Assembly (NCBI RefSeq): GCF_932526225.1
Contig: NC_064039.1
Coordinates: 10,808,139-10,868,138, forward strand
Direction: 5' to 3'
Length of the DNA stretch: 60,000 nucleotides
DNA from: Nematostella vectensis
Lineage: Eukaryota; Cnidaria; Anthozoa; Actiniaria; Edwardsiidae
The translations under genes were made by a program, and so were the position numbers. The notes under the pieces were generated by a model that was not told where the DNA came from, did not search any database, and was given only the letters and a program-made list of their open reading frames with translations. Shown here piece after piece: positions 35,601-47,600 of the stretch; position 1 is the stretch's first letter, and each line of letters starts with the position of its first letter.

Positions 35601-38600
35601 GTATAAGGTGTGGTGTTGGGTGCACTCAAGTGGTGGTATAAGGTGTGGTGTCGGGTGTACTCTAGCGGTGGTATAAGGTGTGGTATTGGGTGTACTCTAG
35701 TGTTGGTATAAGGTGCGGTATTGGGTGTACTCTAGTGTTGGTATAAGGTGTGGTGTTGGGTGCACTCTAGTGTTGGTATAAGGTGTGGTGTTGGGTGCAC
35801 TCTAGTGTTGGTATAAGGTGTGGTTATGGGTGTACTCTAGTGTTGGTATAAGATGTGGTATTGGGTGTACTTTAGTGTTGGTATAAGGTGTGGTTATGGG
35901 TGTACACTAGTGTTGGTATAAGATGTGGTATTGGGTGTACTTTAGTGTTGGTATAAGGTGTAGTTATGGGTGTACACTAGTGTTGGTATAAGATGTGGTA
36001 TTGGGTGTACTTTAGTGTTGGTATAAGGTGTAGTTATGGGTGTACACTAGTGTTGGTATAAGATGTGGTATTGGGTGTACTCTAGTGTTGGTATAAGATG
36101 TGGTATTGGGTGTACTTTAGTGTTGGTATAAGGTGTGGTTATGGGTGTACACTAGTGTTGGTATAAGATGTGGTATTGGGTGTACTTTAGTGTTGGTATA
36201 AGGTGTAGTTATGAGTGTACTCTAGTGTTGGTATAAGGTGTGGTGTTGGGTGCACTCTAGTGTTGGTATAAGGTGTGGTGTTGGGTGCACTCTAGTGTTG
36301 GTATAAGGTGTGGTTATGGGTGTACTCTAGTGTTGGTATAAGATGTGGTATTGGGTGTACTTTAGTGTTGGTATAAGGTGTAGTTATGGGTGTACTCTAG
36401 CGGTGGTATAAGGTGTGGTGTTGGGTGTACTCTAGTGTTGGTATAAGGTGTGGTGTTGGGTGCACTCTAGTGTTGGTATAAGGTGTGGTATTGGTTGTAC
36501 TCTAGTGTTGGTATAAGGTGTGGTGTTGGGTGTACTCTAATGTTGGTATAAGGTGTGGTGTTGGGTGTACTCTAGTGTTGGTATAAGGTGTAGTGTTGGG
36601 TGCACTCTAGTGTTGGTATAAGGTGTGGTTATGGGTGTACTCTAGTGTTGGTATAAGGTGTGGTGTTGGGTGCACTCTAGTGTTGGTATAAGGTGTGGTG
36701 TTTGGGTGTACTCTAGTGTTGGTATAAGGTGTGGAGTTGGGTGTACTCTAGTGTTGGTATAAGGTGTGGTGTTGGGTGTACTCTAGTGTTGGTATAAGGT
36801 GTGGTATTGGGTGCACTCTATTGTTGGTATAAGGTGTGGTGTTTGGGTGTACTCTAATGTTGGTATAAGGTGTGGTGTTGGGTGTACTCTAGTGTAGGTA
36901 TAAGGTGTGGTATTGGGTGTACTCTAGTATTGGTATAAGGTGTGGTGTTGGGTGCACTCTAGTGTTGGTATAAGGTGTAGTGTTGGGTGCACTCTAGTGT
37001 TGGTATAAGGTGTGGTTATGGGTGTACTCTAGTGTTGGTATAAGGTGTGGTGTTGGGTGTACTCTAGTGTTGGTATAAGGTGTGGTATTGGGTGCACTCT
37101 AGTGTTGGTATAAGGTGTGGTGTTTGGGTGTACTCTAATGTTGGTATAAGGTGTGGTGTTGGGTGTACTCTAGTGTAGGTATAAGGTGTGGTATTGGGTG
37201 TACTCTAGTATTGGTATAAGGTGTGGTGTTGGGTGCACTCTAGTGTTGGTATAAGGTGTAGTGTTGGGTGTACTCTAGTGTAGGTATAAGGTGTGGTATT
37301 GGGTGTACTCTAGTATTGGTATAAGGTGTGGTGTTGGGTGCACTCTAGTGTTGGTATAAGGTGTGGTGTTGGGTGTACTCTAGTGTTGGTATAAGGTGTG
37401 GTGTTGGGTGTACTCTAATGTTGGTATAAGGTGTGGTGTTGGGTGTACTCTAGTGTAGGTATAAGGTGTGGTTATGGGTGCACTCTAGTGGTGGTATAAG
37501 GTGTGGTGTTGGGTGCACTCTAGTGTTGGAATAAGGTGTGGTGTCGGGTGTACTCTAGTGTGGTATAAGGTGTGGTATTGGGTGTACTCTAGTATTGGTA
37601 TAAGGTGTGGTGTTGGGTGCACTCTAGTGTGGTATAAGGTGTGGTATTGGGTGTACTCTAGTATTGGTATAAGATGTGGTATTGGGTGTACTCTAGTATT
37701 GGTATAAGGTGTGGTGTTGGGTGCACTCTAGTGTTGGTATAACGTGTGGTATTGGGTGTACTCTAGTGGTGGTATAAGGTGTGGTGTCGGGTGTACTCTA
37801 GTGTGGTATAAGGTGTGGTATTGGGTGTACTCTACTGTTGGTATAAGGTGTGGTGTTGGGTGTACTCTAGTGTTCTTATAAGGTGTGGTATTGGGTGTAC
37901 TCTAGTGTTGGCATAAGGTGTGGTGTTGGGTGCACTCTAGTGTGGTATAAGGTGTGGTGTTGGGTGCACTCTAGTGTGGTATAAGGTGTGGTATTGGGTG
38001 TACTTTAGTGTTGGTATAAGGTGTGGTGTTGGGTGTACTTTAGTGTTGGTATAAGGTGTGGTTATGGGTGTACTCTAGTGTTGGTATAAGGTGTGGTATT
38101 GGGTGTACTCTAGTGTTGGTATAAGGTGTGGTGTTTGGGTGTACTCTAGTGTTGGAATAAGGTGTGGTTATGGGTGTACTCTAGTGGTGGTATAAGGTGT
38201 GGTGTTGGGTGTACTCTAATGTTGGTATAAGGTGTGGTATTGGGTGTACTCTAGCGGTGGTATAAGGTGTGGTATTGGGTGTACTCTAGTGTTGGTATAA
38301 GGTGTGGTATTGGGTGTACTCTAATGTTGGTATAAGGTGTGGTATTGGGTGTACTCTAGCGGTGGTATAAGGTGTGGTATTGGGTGTACTCTAGTGTTGG
38401 AATAAGGTGTGGTATTGGGTGTACTCTAATGTTGGTATAAGGTGTGGTATTGGGTGTACTCTAGTGTTGGTATAAGGTGTGGTATTGGGTGTACTCTAGT
38501 GTTGGTATAAGGTGTGGTATTGGGTGTACTCTAGCGGTGGTATAAGGTGTGGTATTGGGTGTACTCTAGTGTTGGTATAAGGTGTGGTTATGGGTGTAAT

Positions 38601-41600
38601 CTAATGTTGGTATAAGGTGTGGTATTGGGTGTACTCTAGTGGTAGTATAGGGTGTGGTATTGGGTGTACTCTAGTGTTGGTATAAGGTGTGGTATTTGGT
38701 GTACTCTAGCGGTGGTATAAGGTGTGGTATTGGGTGCACTCTAGTGTTGGTATAAGGTGTGGTGTTTGGGTGTACTCTAGTGTTGGTATAAGGTGTGGTG
38801 TTTGGGTGTACTCTAGTGTTGGTATAAGGTGTGGTGTTGGGTGCACTCTAGTGTTGGTATAAGGTGTGGTGTTGGGTGCACTCTAGTGTTGGTATAAGGT
38901 GTGGTGTTTGGGTGTACTCTAGCGTTGGTATAAGGTGTTGTGTTGGGTGCACTCTAGTGTTGGTATAAGGTGTGGTGTTGGGTGCACTCTAGTGTTGGTA
39001 TAAGGTGTGGTGTTGGGTGTACTCTAGTGTTGGAATAAGGTGTGGTGTTGGGTGTACTCTAGTGTGGTATAAGGTGTGGTATTGGGTGCACTCTAGTGTT
39101 GGTATAAGGTGTGGTATTGGGTGTACTCTAGCGGTGGTATAAGGTGTGGTATTGGGTGTACTCTAGTGTTGGTATAAGGTGTGGTATTGGGTGTACTCTA
39201 GCGGTGGTATAAGGTGTGGTATTGGGTGTACTCTAGTGGTGGTATAAGGTGTGGTGTTGGGTGCACTCTAGTGTTGGTATAAGGTGTGGTGTTTGGGTGT
39301 ACTTTAGTGTTGGTATAAGGTGTGGTGTTGGGTGTACACTAGTGTTGGTATAAGGTGTGGTGTTGGGTGCACTCTAGTGTTGGTATAAGGTGTGGTGTTG
39401 GGTGCACTCTAGTGTTGGTATAAGGTGTGGTATTGGGTGTACTCTAGTGTTGGTATAAGGTGTGGTATTGGGTGTACTCTAGCGGTGGTATAAGGTGTGG
39501 TATTGGGTGTACTCTAGTGGTGGTATAAGGTGTGGTGTTGGGTGCACTCTAGTGTTGGTATAAGGTGTGGTGTTTGGGTGTACTCTAGTGTTGGTATAAG
39601 GTGTGGTATTGGGTGTACACTAGTGTTGGTATAAGGTGTGGTGTTGGGTGCACTCTAGTGTTGGTATAAGGTGTGGTGTTGGGTGCACTCTAGTGTTGGT
39701 ATAAGGTGTGGTGTTGGGTGTACTCTAGTGTTGGAATAAGGTGTGGTGTTGGGTGCACTCTAGTGTTGGTATAAGGTGTGGTGTTGGGTGTACTCTAGTG
39801 TTGGTATAAGGTGTGGTATTGGGTGTACTCCAGTGTAGGTATAAGGTGTGGTGTTGGGTGTACTCTAGTGTTGGCATAAGGTGTGGTGTCGGGTGTACTC
39901 TAGTGTGGTATAAGGTGTGGTATTGGGTGTACTCTAATGTTGGTATAAGGTGTGGTATTGGGTGTACTCTAGTGGTGGTATAAGGTGTGGTATTGGGTTT
40001 ACTCTAGTGTTGGTATAAGATGTAGTGTTGGGTGCACTCTAGTGTTGGTATAAGGTGTGGTGTTGGGTGCACTCTAGTGTTGGTATAAGGTGTGGTATTG
40101 GGTGTACTTTAGTGTTGGTATAAGGTGTGGTGTTGGGTGCACTCTAGTATTGGTATAAGGTGTGGTGTTTGGGTGCACTCTAGTGTTGGTATAAGGTGTG
40201 GTTATGGGTGTACTCTAGTGTTGGTATAAGGTGTGGTGTTTGGGTGTACTCTAGTGTTGGTATAAGGTGTGGTATTGGGTGTACTCTAGTGTTGGTATAA
40301 GGTGTGGTGTTGGGTGTACTCTAATGTTGGTATAAGGTGTGGTATTGGGTGTACTCTAATGTTGGTATAAGGTGTGGTATTGGGTGTACTCTAGTGGTGG
40401 TATAAGGTGTGGTATTGGGTTTACTCTATTGTTGGTATAAGATGTAGTGTTGGGTGCACTCTAGTGTTGGTATAAGGTGTGGTATTTGGTGTACTCTAGT
40501 GTTGGTATAAGGTGTGGTATTGGGTGTACTCTAGTGTTGGTATAAGGTGTGGTATTGGGTGCACTCTAGTGTTGGTATAAGGTGTGGTATTGGGTGTACT
40601 TTAGTGTTGGTATAAGGTGTGGTATTGGGTGTACTTTAGTGTTGGTATAAGGTGTGGTATTGGGTGTACTTTAGTGTTGGTATAAGGTGTGGTGTTGGGT
40701 GTACTCTAGTGTTGGTATAAGGTGTGGTGTTGGGTGTACTCTAGTGTTGGTATAAGGTGTGGTTATGGGTGTACTCTAGTGGTGGTATAAGGTGTGGTGT
40801 TGGGTGCACTCTAGTGTTGGTATAAGGTGTGGTGTTGGGTGTACTCTAGTATTGGTATAAGGTGTGGTATTGGGTGTACTCTAGTGTTGGAATAAGGTGT
40901 GGTGTTGGGTGCACTCTAGTGTTGGTATAAGGTGTGGTGTTTGGGTGCACTCTAGTGTTGGTATAAGGTGTGGTGTTGGGTGCACTCTAGTGTTGGTATA
41001 AGGTGTGGTGTTGGGTGCACTCTAGTGTTGGTATAAGGTGTGGTGTTGGGTGCACTCTAGTGTTGGAATAAGGTGTGGTGTTGGGTGCACTCTAGTGTTG
41101 GTATAAGGTGTGGTGTTGGGTGTACTTTAGTGTTGGTATAAGGTGTGGTTATGGGTGCACTCTAGCGGTGGTATAAGGTGTGGTGTTTGGGTGTACTCTA
41201 GTGTTGGTATAAGGTGTGGTGTTGGGTGTACTCTAGTGTTGGTATAAGGTGTGGTTATGGGTGTACTCTAGTGTTGGTATAAGGTGTGGTGTTGGGTGTA
41301 CTATAGTGTTGGTATAAGGTGTGGTTATGGGTGTACTCTAGTGGTGGTATAAGGTGTGGTGTTGGGTGCACTCTAGTGTTGGTATAAGGTGTGGTGTTGG
41401 GTGTACTCTAGTATTGGTATAAGGTGTGGTGTTTGGTGCACTCTAGTATTGGTATAAGATGTGGTGTTGGGTGTACTCTAGTGTTGGTATAAGGTGTGGT
41501 ATTGGGTGCACTCTAGTGTTGGTATAAGGTGTGGTGTTGGGTGTACTCTAGTATTGGTATAAGGTGTGGTATTGGGTGTACTCTAATGTTGGTATAACGT

Positions 41601-44600
41601 GTGGTGTTGGGTGTACTTTAGTGTTGGTATAAGGTGTGGTGTTGGGTGTACTCTAGTGGTACTATAAGGTGTAGTTATGGGTGTACTCTAGTGTTGGTAT
41701 AAGGTGTGGTGTTGGGTGCACTCTAGTGTTGGTATAAGGTGTGGTGTTGGGTGTACTTTAGTGTTGGTATAAGGTGTGGTTATGGGTGTACTTTAGTGTT
41801 GGTATAAGGTGTGGTGTTGGGTGCACTCAAGTGGTGGTATAAGGTGTGGTGTCGGGTGTACTCTAGCGGTGGTATAAGGTGTGGTATTGGGTGTACTCTA
41901 GTGTTGGTATAAGGTGCGGTATTGGGTGTACTCTAGTGTTGGTATAAGGTGTGGTGTTGGGTGCACTCTAGTGTTGGTATAAGGTGTGGTGTTGGGTGCA
42001 CTCTAGTGTTGGTATAAGGTGTGGTTATGGGTGTACTCTAGTGTTGGTATAAGATGTGGTATTGGGTGTACTTTAGTGTTGGTATAAGGTGTGGTTATGG
42101 GTGTACACTAGTGTTGGTATAAGATGTGGTATTGGGTGTACTTTAGTGTTGGTATAAGGTGTAGTTATGGGTGTACTCTAGTGTTGGTATAAGGTGTGGT
42201 GTTGGGTGCACTCTAGTGTTGGTATAAGGTGTGGTGTTGGGTGCACTCTAGTGTTGGTATAAGGTGTGGTTATGGGTGTACTCTAGTGTTGGTATAAGAT
42301 GTGGTATTGGGTGTACTTTAGTGTTGGTATAAGGTGTAGTTATGGGTGTACTCTAGCGGTGGTATAAGGTGTGGTGTTGGGTGTACTCTAGTGTTGGTAT
42401 AAGGTGCGGTATTGGGTGTACTCTAGTGTTGGTATAAGGTGTGGTGTTGGGTGCACTCTAGTGTTGGTATAAGGTGTGGTGTTGGGTGCACTCTAGTGTT
42501 GGTATAAGGTGTGGTGTTGGGTGCACTCTAGTGTTGGTATAAGGTGTGGTATTGGTTGTACTCTAGTGTTGGTATAAGGTGTGGTGTTGGGTGTACTCTA
42601 ATGTTGGTATAAGGTGTGGTGTTGGGTGTACTCTAGTGTTGGTATAAGGTGTAGTGTTGGGTGCACTCTAGTGTTGGTATAAGGTGTGGTTATGGGTGTA
42701 CTCTAGTGTTGGTATAAGGTGTGGTGTTGGGTGCACTCTAGTGTTGGTATAAGGTGTGGTGTTTGGGTGTACTCTAGTGTTGGTATAAGGTGTGGAGTTG
42801 GGTGTACTCTAGTGTTGGTATAAGGTGTGGTGTTGGGTGTACTCTAGTGTTGGTATAAGGTGTGGTATTGGGTGCACTCTATTGTTGGTATAAGGTGTGG
42901 TGTTTGGGTGTACTCTAATGTTGGTATAAGGTGTGGTGTTGGGTGTACTCTAGTGTAGGTATAAGGTGTGGTATTGGGTGTACTCTAGTATTGGTATAAG
43001 GTGTGGTGTTGGGTGCACTCTAGTGTTGGTATAAGGTGTAGTGTTGGGTGCACTCTAGTGTTGGTATAAGGTGTGGTTATGGGTGTACTCTAGTGTTGGT
43101 ATAAGGTGTGGTGTTGGGTGTACTCTAGTGTTGGTATAAGGTGTGGTATTGGGTGCACTCTAGTGTTGGTATAAGGTGTGGTGTTTGGGTGTACTCTAAT
43201 GTTGGTATAAGGTGTGGTGTTGGGTGTACTCTAGTGTAGGTATAAGGTGTGGTATTGGGTGTACTCTAGTATTGGTATAAGGTGTGGTGTTGGGTGCACT
43301 CTAGTGTTGGTATAAGGTGTAGTGTTGGGTGTACTCTAGTGTAGGTATAAGGTGTGGTATTGGGTGTACTCTAGTATTGGTATAAGGTGTGGTGTTGGGT
43401 GCACTCTAGTGTTGGTATAAGGTGTGGTGTTGGGTGTACTCTAGTGTTGGTATAAGGTGTGGTGTTGGGTGTACTCTAATGTTGGTATAAGGTGTGGTGT
43501 TGGGTGTACTCTAGTGTAGGTATAAGGTGTGGTTATGGGTGCACTCTAGTGGTGGTATAAGGTGTGGTGTTGGGTGCACTCTAGTGTTGGAATAAGGTGT
43601 GGTGTCGGGTGTACTCTAGTGTGGTATAAGGTGTGGTATTGGGTGTACTCTAGTATTGGTATAAGGTGTGGTGTTGGGTGCACTCTAGTGTGGTATAAGG
43701 TGTGGTATTGGGTGTACTCTAGTATTGGTATAAGATGTGGTATTGGGTGTACTCTAGTATTGGTATAAGGTGTGGTGTTGGGTGCACTCTAGTGTTGGTA
43801 TAACGTGTGGTATTGGGTGTACTCTAGTGGTGGTATAAGGTGTGGTGTCGGGTGTACTCTAGTGTGGTATAAGGTGTGGTATTGGGTGTACTCTACTGTT
43901 GGTATAAGGTGTGGTGTTGGGTGTACTCTAGTGTTCTTATAAGGTGTGGTATTGGGTGTACTCTAGTGTTGGCATAAGGTGTGGTGTTGGGTGCACTCTA
44001 GTGTGGTATAAGGTGTGGTGTTGGGTGCACTCTAGTGTGGTATAAGGTGTGGTATTGGGTGTACTTTAGTGTTGGTATAAGGTGTGGTGTTGGGTGTACT
44101 TTAGTGTTGGTATAAGGTGTGGTTATGGGTGTACTCTAGTGTTGGTATAAGGTGTGGTATTGGGTGTACTCTAGTGTTGGTATAAGGTGTGGTGTTTGGG
44201 TGTACTCTAGTGTTGGAATAAGGTGTGGTTATGGGTGTACTCTAGTGGTGGTATAAGGTGTGGTGTTGGGTGTACTCTAATGTTGGTATAAGGTGTGGTA
44301 TTGGGTGTACTCTAGCGGTGGTATAAGGTGTGGTATTGGGTGTACTCTAGTGTTGGTATAAGGTGTGGTATTGGGTGTACTCTAATGTTGGTATAAGGTG
44401 TGGTATTGGGTGTACTCTAGCGGTGGTATAAGGTGTGGTATTGGGTGTACTCTAGTGTTGGAATAAGGTGTGGTATTGGGTGTACTCTAATGTTGGTATA
44501 AGGTGTGGTATTGGGTGTACTCTAGTGTTGGTATAAGGTGTGGTATTGGGTGTACTCTAGTGTTGGTATAAGGTGTGGTATTGGGTGTACTCTAGCGGTG

Positions 44601-47600
44601 GTATAAGGTGTGGTATTGGGTGTACTCTAGTGTTGGTATAAGGTGTGGTTATGGGTGTAATCTAATGTTGGTATAAGGTGTGGTATTGGGTGTACTCTAG
44701 TGGTAGTATAGGGTGTGGTATTGGGTGTACTCTAGTGTTGGTATAAGGTGTGGTATTTGGTGTACTCTAGCGGTGGTATAAGGTGTGGTATTGGGTGCAC
44801 TCTAGTGTTGGTATAAGGTGTGGTGTTTGGGTGTACTCTAGTGTTGGTATAAGGTGTGGTGTTTGGGTGTACTCTAGTGTTGGTATAAGGTGTGGTGTTG
44901 GGTGCACTCTAGTGTTGGTATAAGGTGTGGTGTTGGGTGCACTCTAGTGTTGGTATAAGGTGTGGTGTTTGGGTGTACTCTAGCGTTGGTATAAGGTGTT
45001 GTGTTGGGTGCACTCTAGTGTTGGTATAAGGTGTGGTGTTGGGTGCACTCTAGTGTTGGTATAAGGTGTGGTGTTGGGTGTACTCTAGTGTTGGAATAAG
45101 GTGTGGTGTTGGGTGTACTCTAGTGTGGTATAAGGTGTGGTATTGGGTGCACTCTAGTGTTGGTATAAGGTGTGGTATTGGGTGTACTCTAGCGGTGGTA
45201 TAAGGTGTGGTATTGGGTGTACTCTAGTGTTGGTATAAGGTGTGGTATTGGGTGTACTCTAGCGGTGGTATAAGGTGTGGTATTGGGTGTACTCTAGTGG
45301 TGGTATAAGGTGTGGTGTTGGGTGCACTCTAGTGTTGGTATAAGGTGTGGTGTTTGGGTGTACTTTAGTGTTGGTATAAGGTGTGGTGTTGGGTGTACAC
45401 TAGTGTTGGTATAAGGTGTGGTGTTGGGTGCACTCTAGTGTTGGTATAAGGTGTGGTGTTGGGTGCACTCTAGTGTTGGTATAAGGTGTGGTATTGGGTG
45501 TACTCTAGTGTTGGTATAAGGTGTGGTATTGGGTGTACTCTAGCGGTGGTATAAGGTGTGGTATTGGGTGTACTCTAGTGGTGGTATAAGGTGTGGTGTT
45601 GGGTGCACTCTAGTGTTGGTATAAGGTGTGGTGTTTGGGTGTACTCTAGTGTTGGTATAAGGTGTGGTATTGGGTGTACACTAGTGTTGGTATAAGGTGT
45701 GGTGTTGGGTGCACTCTAGTGTTGGTATAAGGTGTGGTGTTGGGTGCACTCTAGTGTTGGTATAAGGTGTGGTGTTGGGTGTACTCTAGTGTTGGAATAA
45801 GGTGTGGTGTTGGGTGCACTCTAGTGTTGGTATAAGGTGTGGTGTTGGGTGTACTCTAGTGTTGGTATAAGGTGTGGTATTGGGTGTACTCCAGTGTAGG
45901 TATAAGGTGTGGTGTTGGGTGTACTCTAGTGTTGGCATAAGGTGTGGTGTTGGGTGCACTCTAGTGTTGGAATAAGGTGTGGTGTTGGGTGTACTCTAGT
46001 GTTGGTATAAGATGTGGTGTTGGGTGTACTCTAGTGTTGGTATAAGGTGTGGTGTTGGGTGTACTCTAGTGTTGGCATAAGGTGTGGTGTTGGGTGCACT
46101 CTAGTGTTGGAATAAGGTGTGGTGTTGGGTGTACTCTAGTGTTGGTATAAGGTGTGGAGTTGGGTGTACTCTAGTGGTGGTATAAGGTGTGGTTATGGGT
46201 GTGCTCTAGTATTGGTATAAGGTGTGGTGTTTGGGTGCACTCTAGTGTTGGTATAAGGTGTGGTATTGGGTGTACTCTAGTGGTAGTATAGGGTGTGGTA
46301 TTGGGTGTACTCTAGTGTTGGTATAAGGTGTGGTATTGGGTGTACTCTAGTGTTGGAATAAGGTGTGGTGTTGGGTGTACTCTAGTGTGGTATAAGGTGT
46401 GGTATTGGGTGCACTCTAGTGTTGGTATAAGGTGTGGTATTGGGTGTACTCTAGCGGTGGTATAAGGTGTGGTATTGGGTGTACTCTAGTGTTGGTATAA
46501 GGTGTGGTATTGGGTGTACTCTAGCGGTGGTATAAGGTGTGGTATTGGGTGTACTCTAGTGGTGGTATAAGGTGTGGTATTGGGTTTACTCTAGTATTGG
46601 TATAAGATGTAGTGTTGGGTGCACTCTAGTGTTGGTATAAGGTGTGGTATTGGGTGTACTCTAATGTTGGTATAAGGTGTGGTATTGGGTGTACTCTAGT
46701 GTTGGTATAAGGTGTGGTATTGGGTGTACTTTAGTGTTGGTATAAGGTGTGGTGTTTGGTGCACTCTAGTATTGGTATAAGATGTGGTGTTGGGTGTACT
46801 CTAATGTTGGTATAAGGTGTGGTATTGGGTGTACTCTAGTGTTGGTATAAGGTGTGGTATTGGGTGTACTTTAGTGTTGGTATAAGGTGTGGTTATGGGT
46901 GTACACTAGTGTTGGTATAAAGTGTGGTGTTGGGTGCACTCTAGTGTTGGTATAAGGTGTGGTGTTGGGTGTACTCTAGTGTTGGAATAAGGTGTGGTGT
47001 TGGGTGTACTCTAGTGTTGGTATAAGGTGTGGTATTGGGTGTACTCCAGTGTAGGTATAAGGTGTGGTGTTGGGTGTACTCTAGTGTTGGTATAAGGTGT
47101 GGTGTTGGGTGCACTCTAGTGTTGGTATAAGGTGTGGTGTTGGGTGTACTCTAGTGGTGGTATAAGGTGTGGTGTTGGGTGCACTCTAGTGTTGGTATAA
47201 GGTGTGGTGTTGGGTGTACTCTAGTGTTGGTATAAGGTGTGGTGTTGGGTGTACTCTAGTGTTGGTATAAGGTGTGGTGTTGGGTGCACTCTAGTGTTGG
47301 TATAAAGTGTGGTGTTGGGTGCACTCTAGTGTTGGTATAAGGTGTGGAGTTGGGTGTACTCTAGTGTTGGTATAAGGTGTGGTATTGGGTGTACTCTAGT
47401 GTTGGAATAAGGTGTGGTGTTGGGTGTACTCTAGTGTTGGTATAAGGTGTGGTATTGGGTGTACTCCAGTGTAGGTATAAAGTGTGGTGTTGGGTGCACT
47501 CTAGTGTTGGTATAAGGTGTGGTGTTGGGTGCACTCTAGTGTTGGTATAAGGTGTGGTGTTGGGTGCACTCTAGTGTTGGTATAAGGTGTGGTATTGGGT

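Noticed and set aside
37501-37707. Open frame of 68 codons in the minisatellite (also at 43562-43768)
   Set aside because: It is a translation of the 35-bp repeat with no start context and no independent composition; its recurrence only shows the 6-kb duplication.
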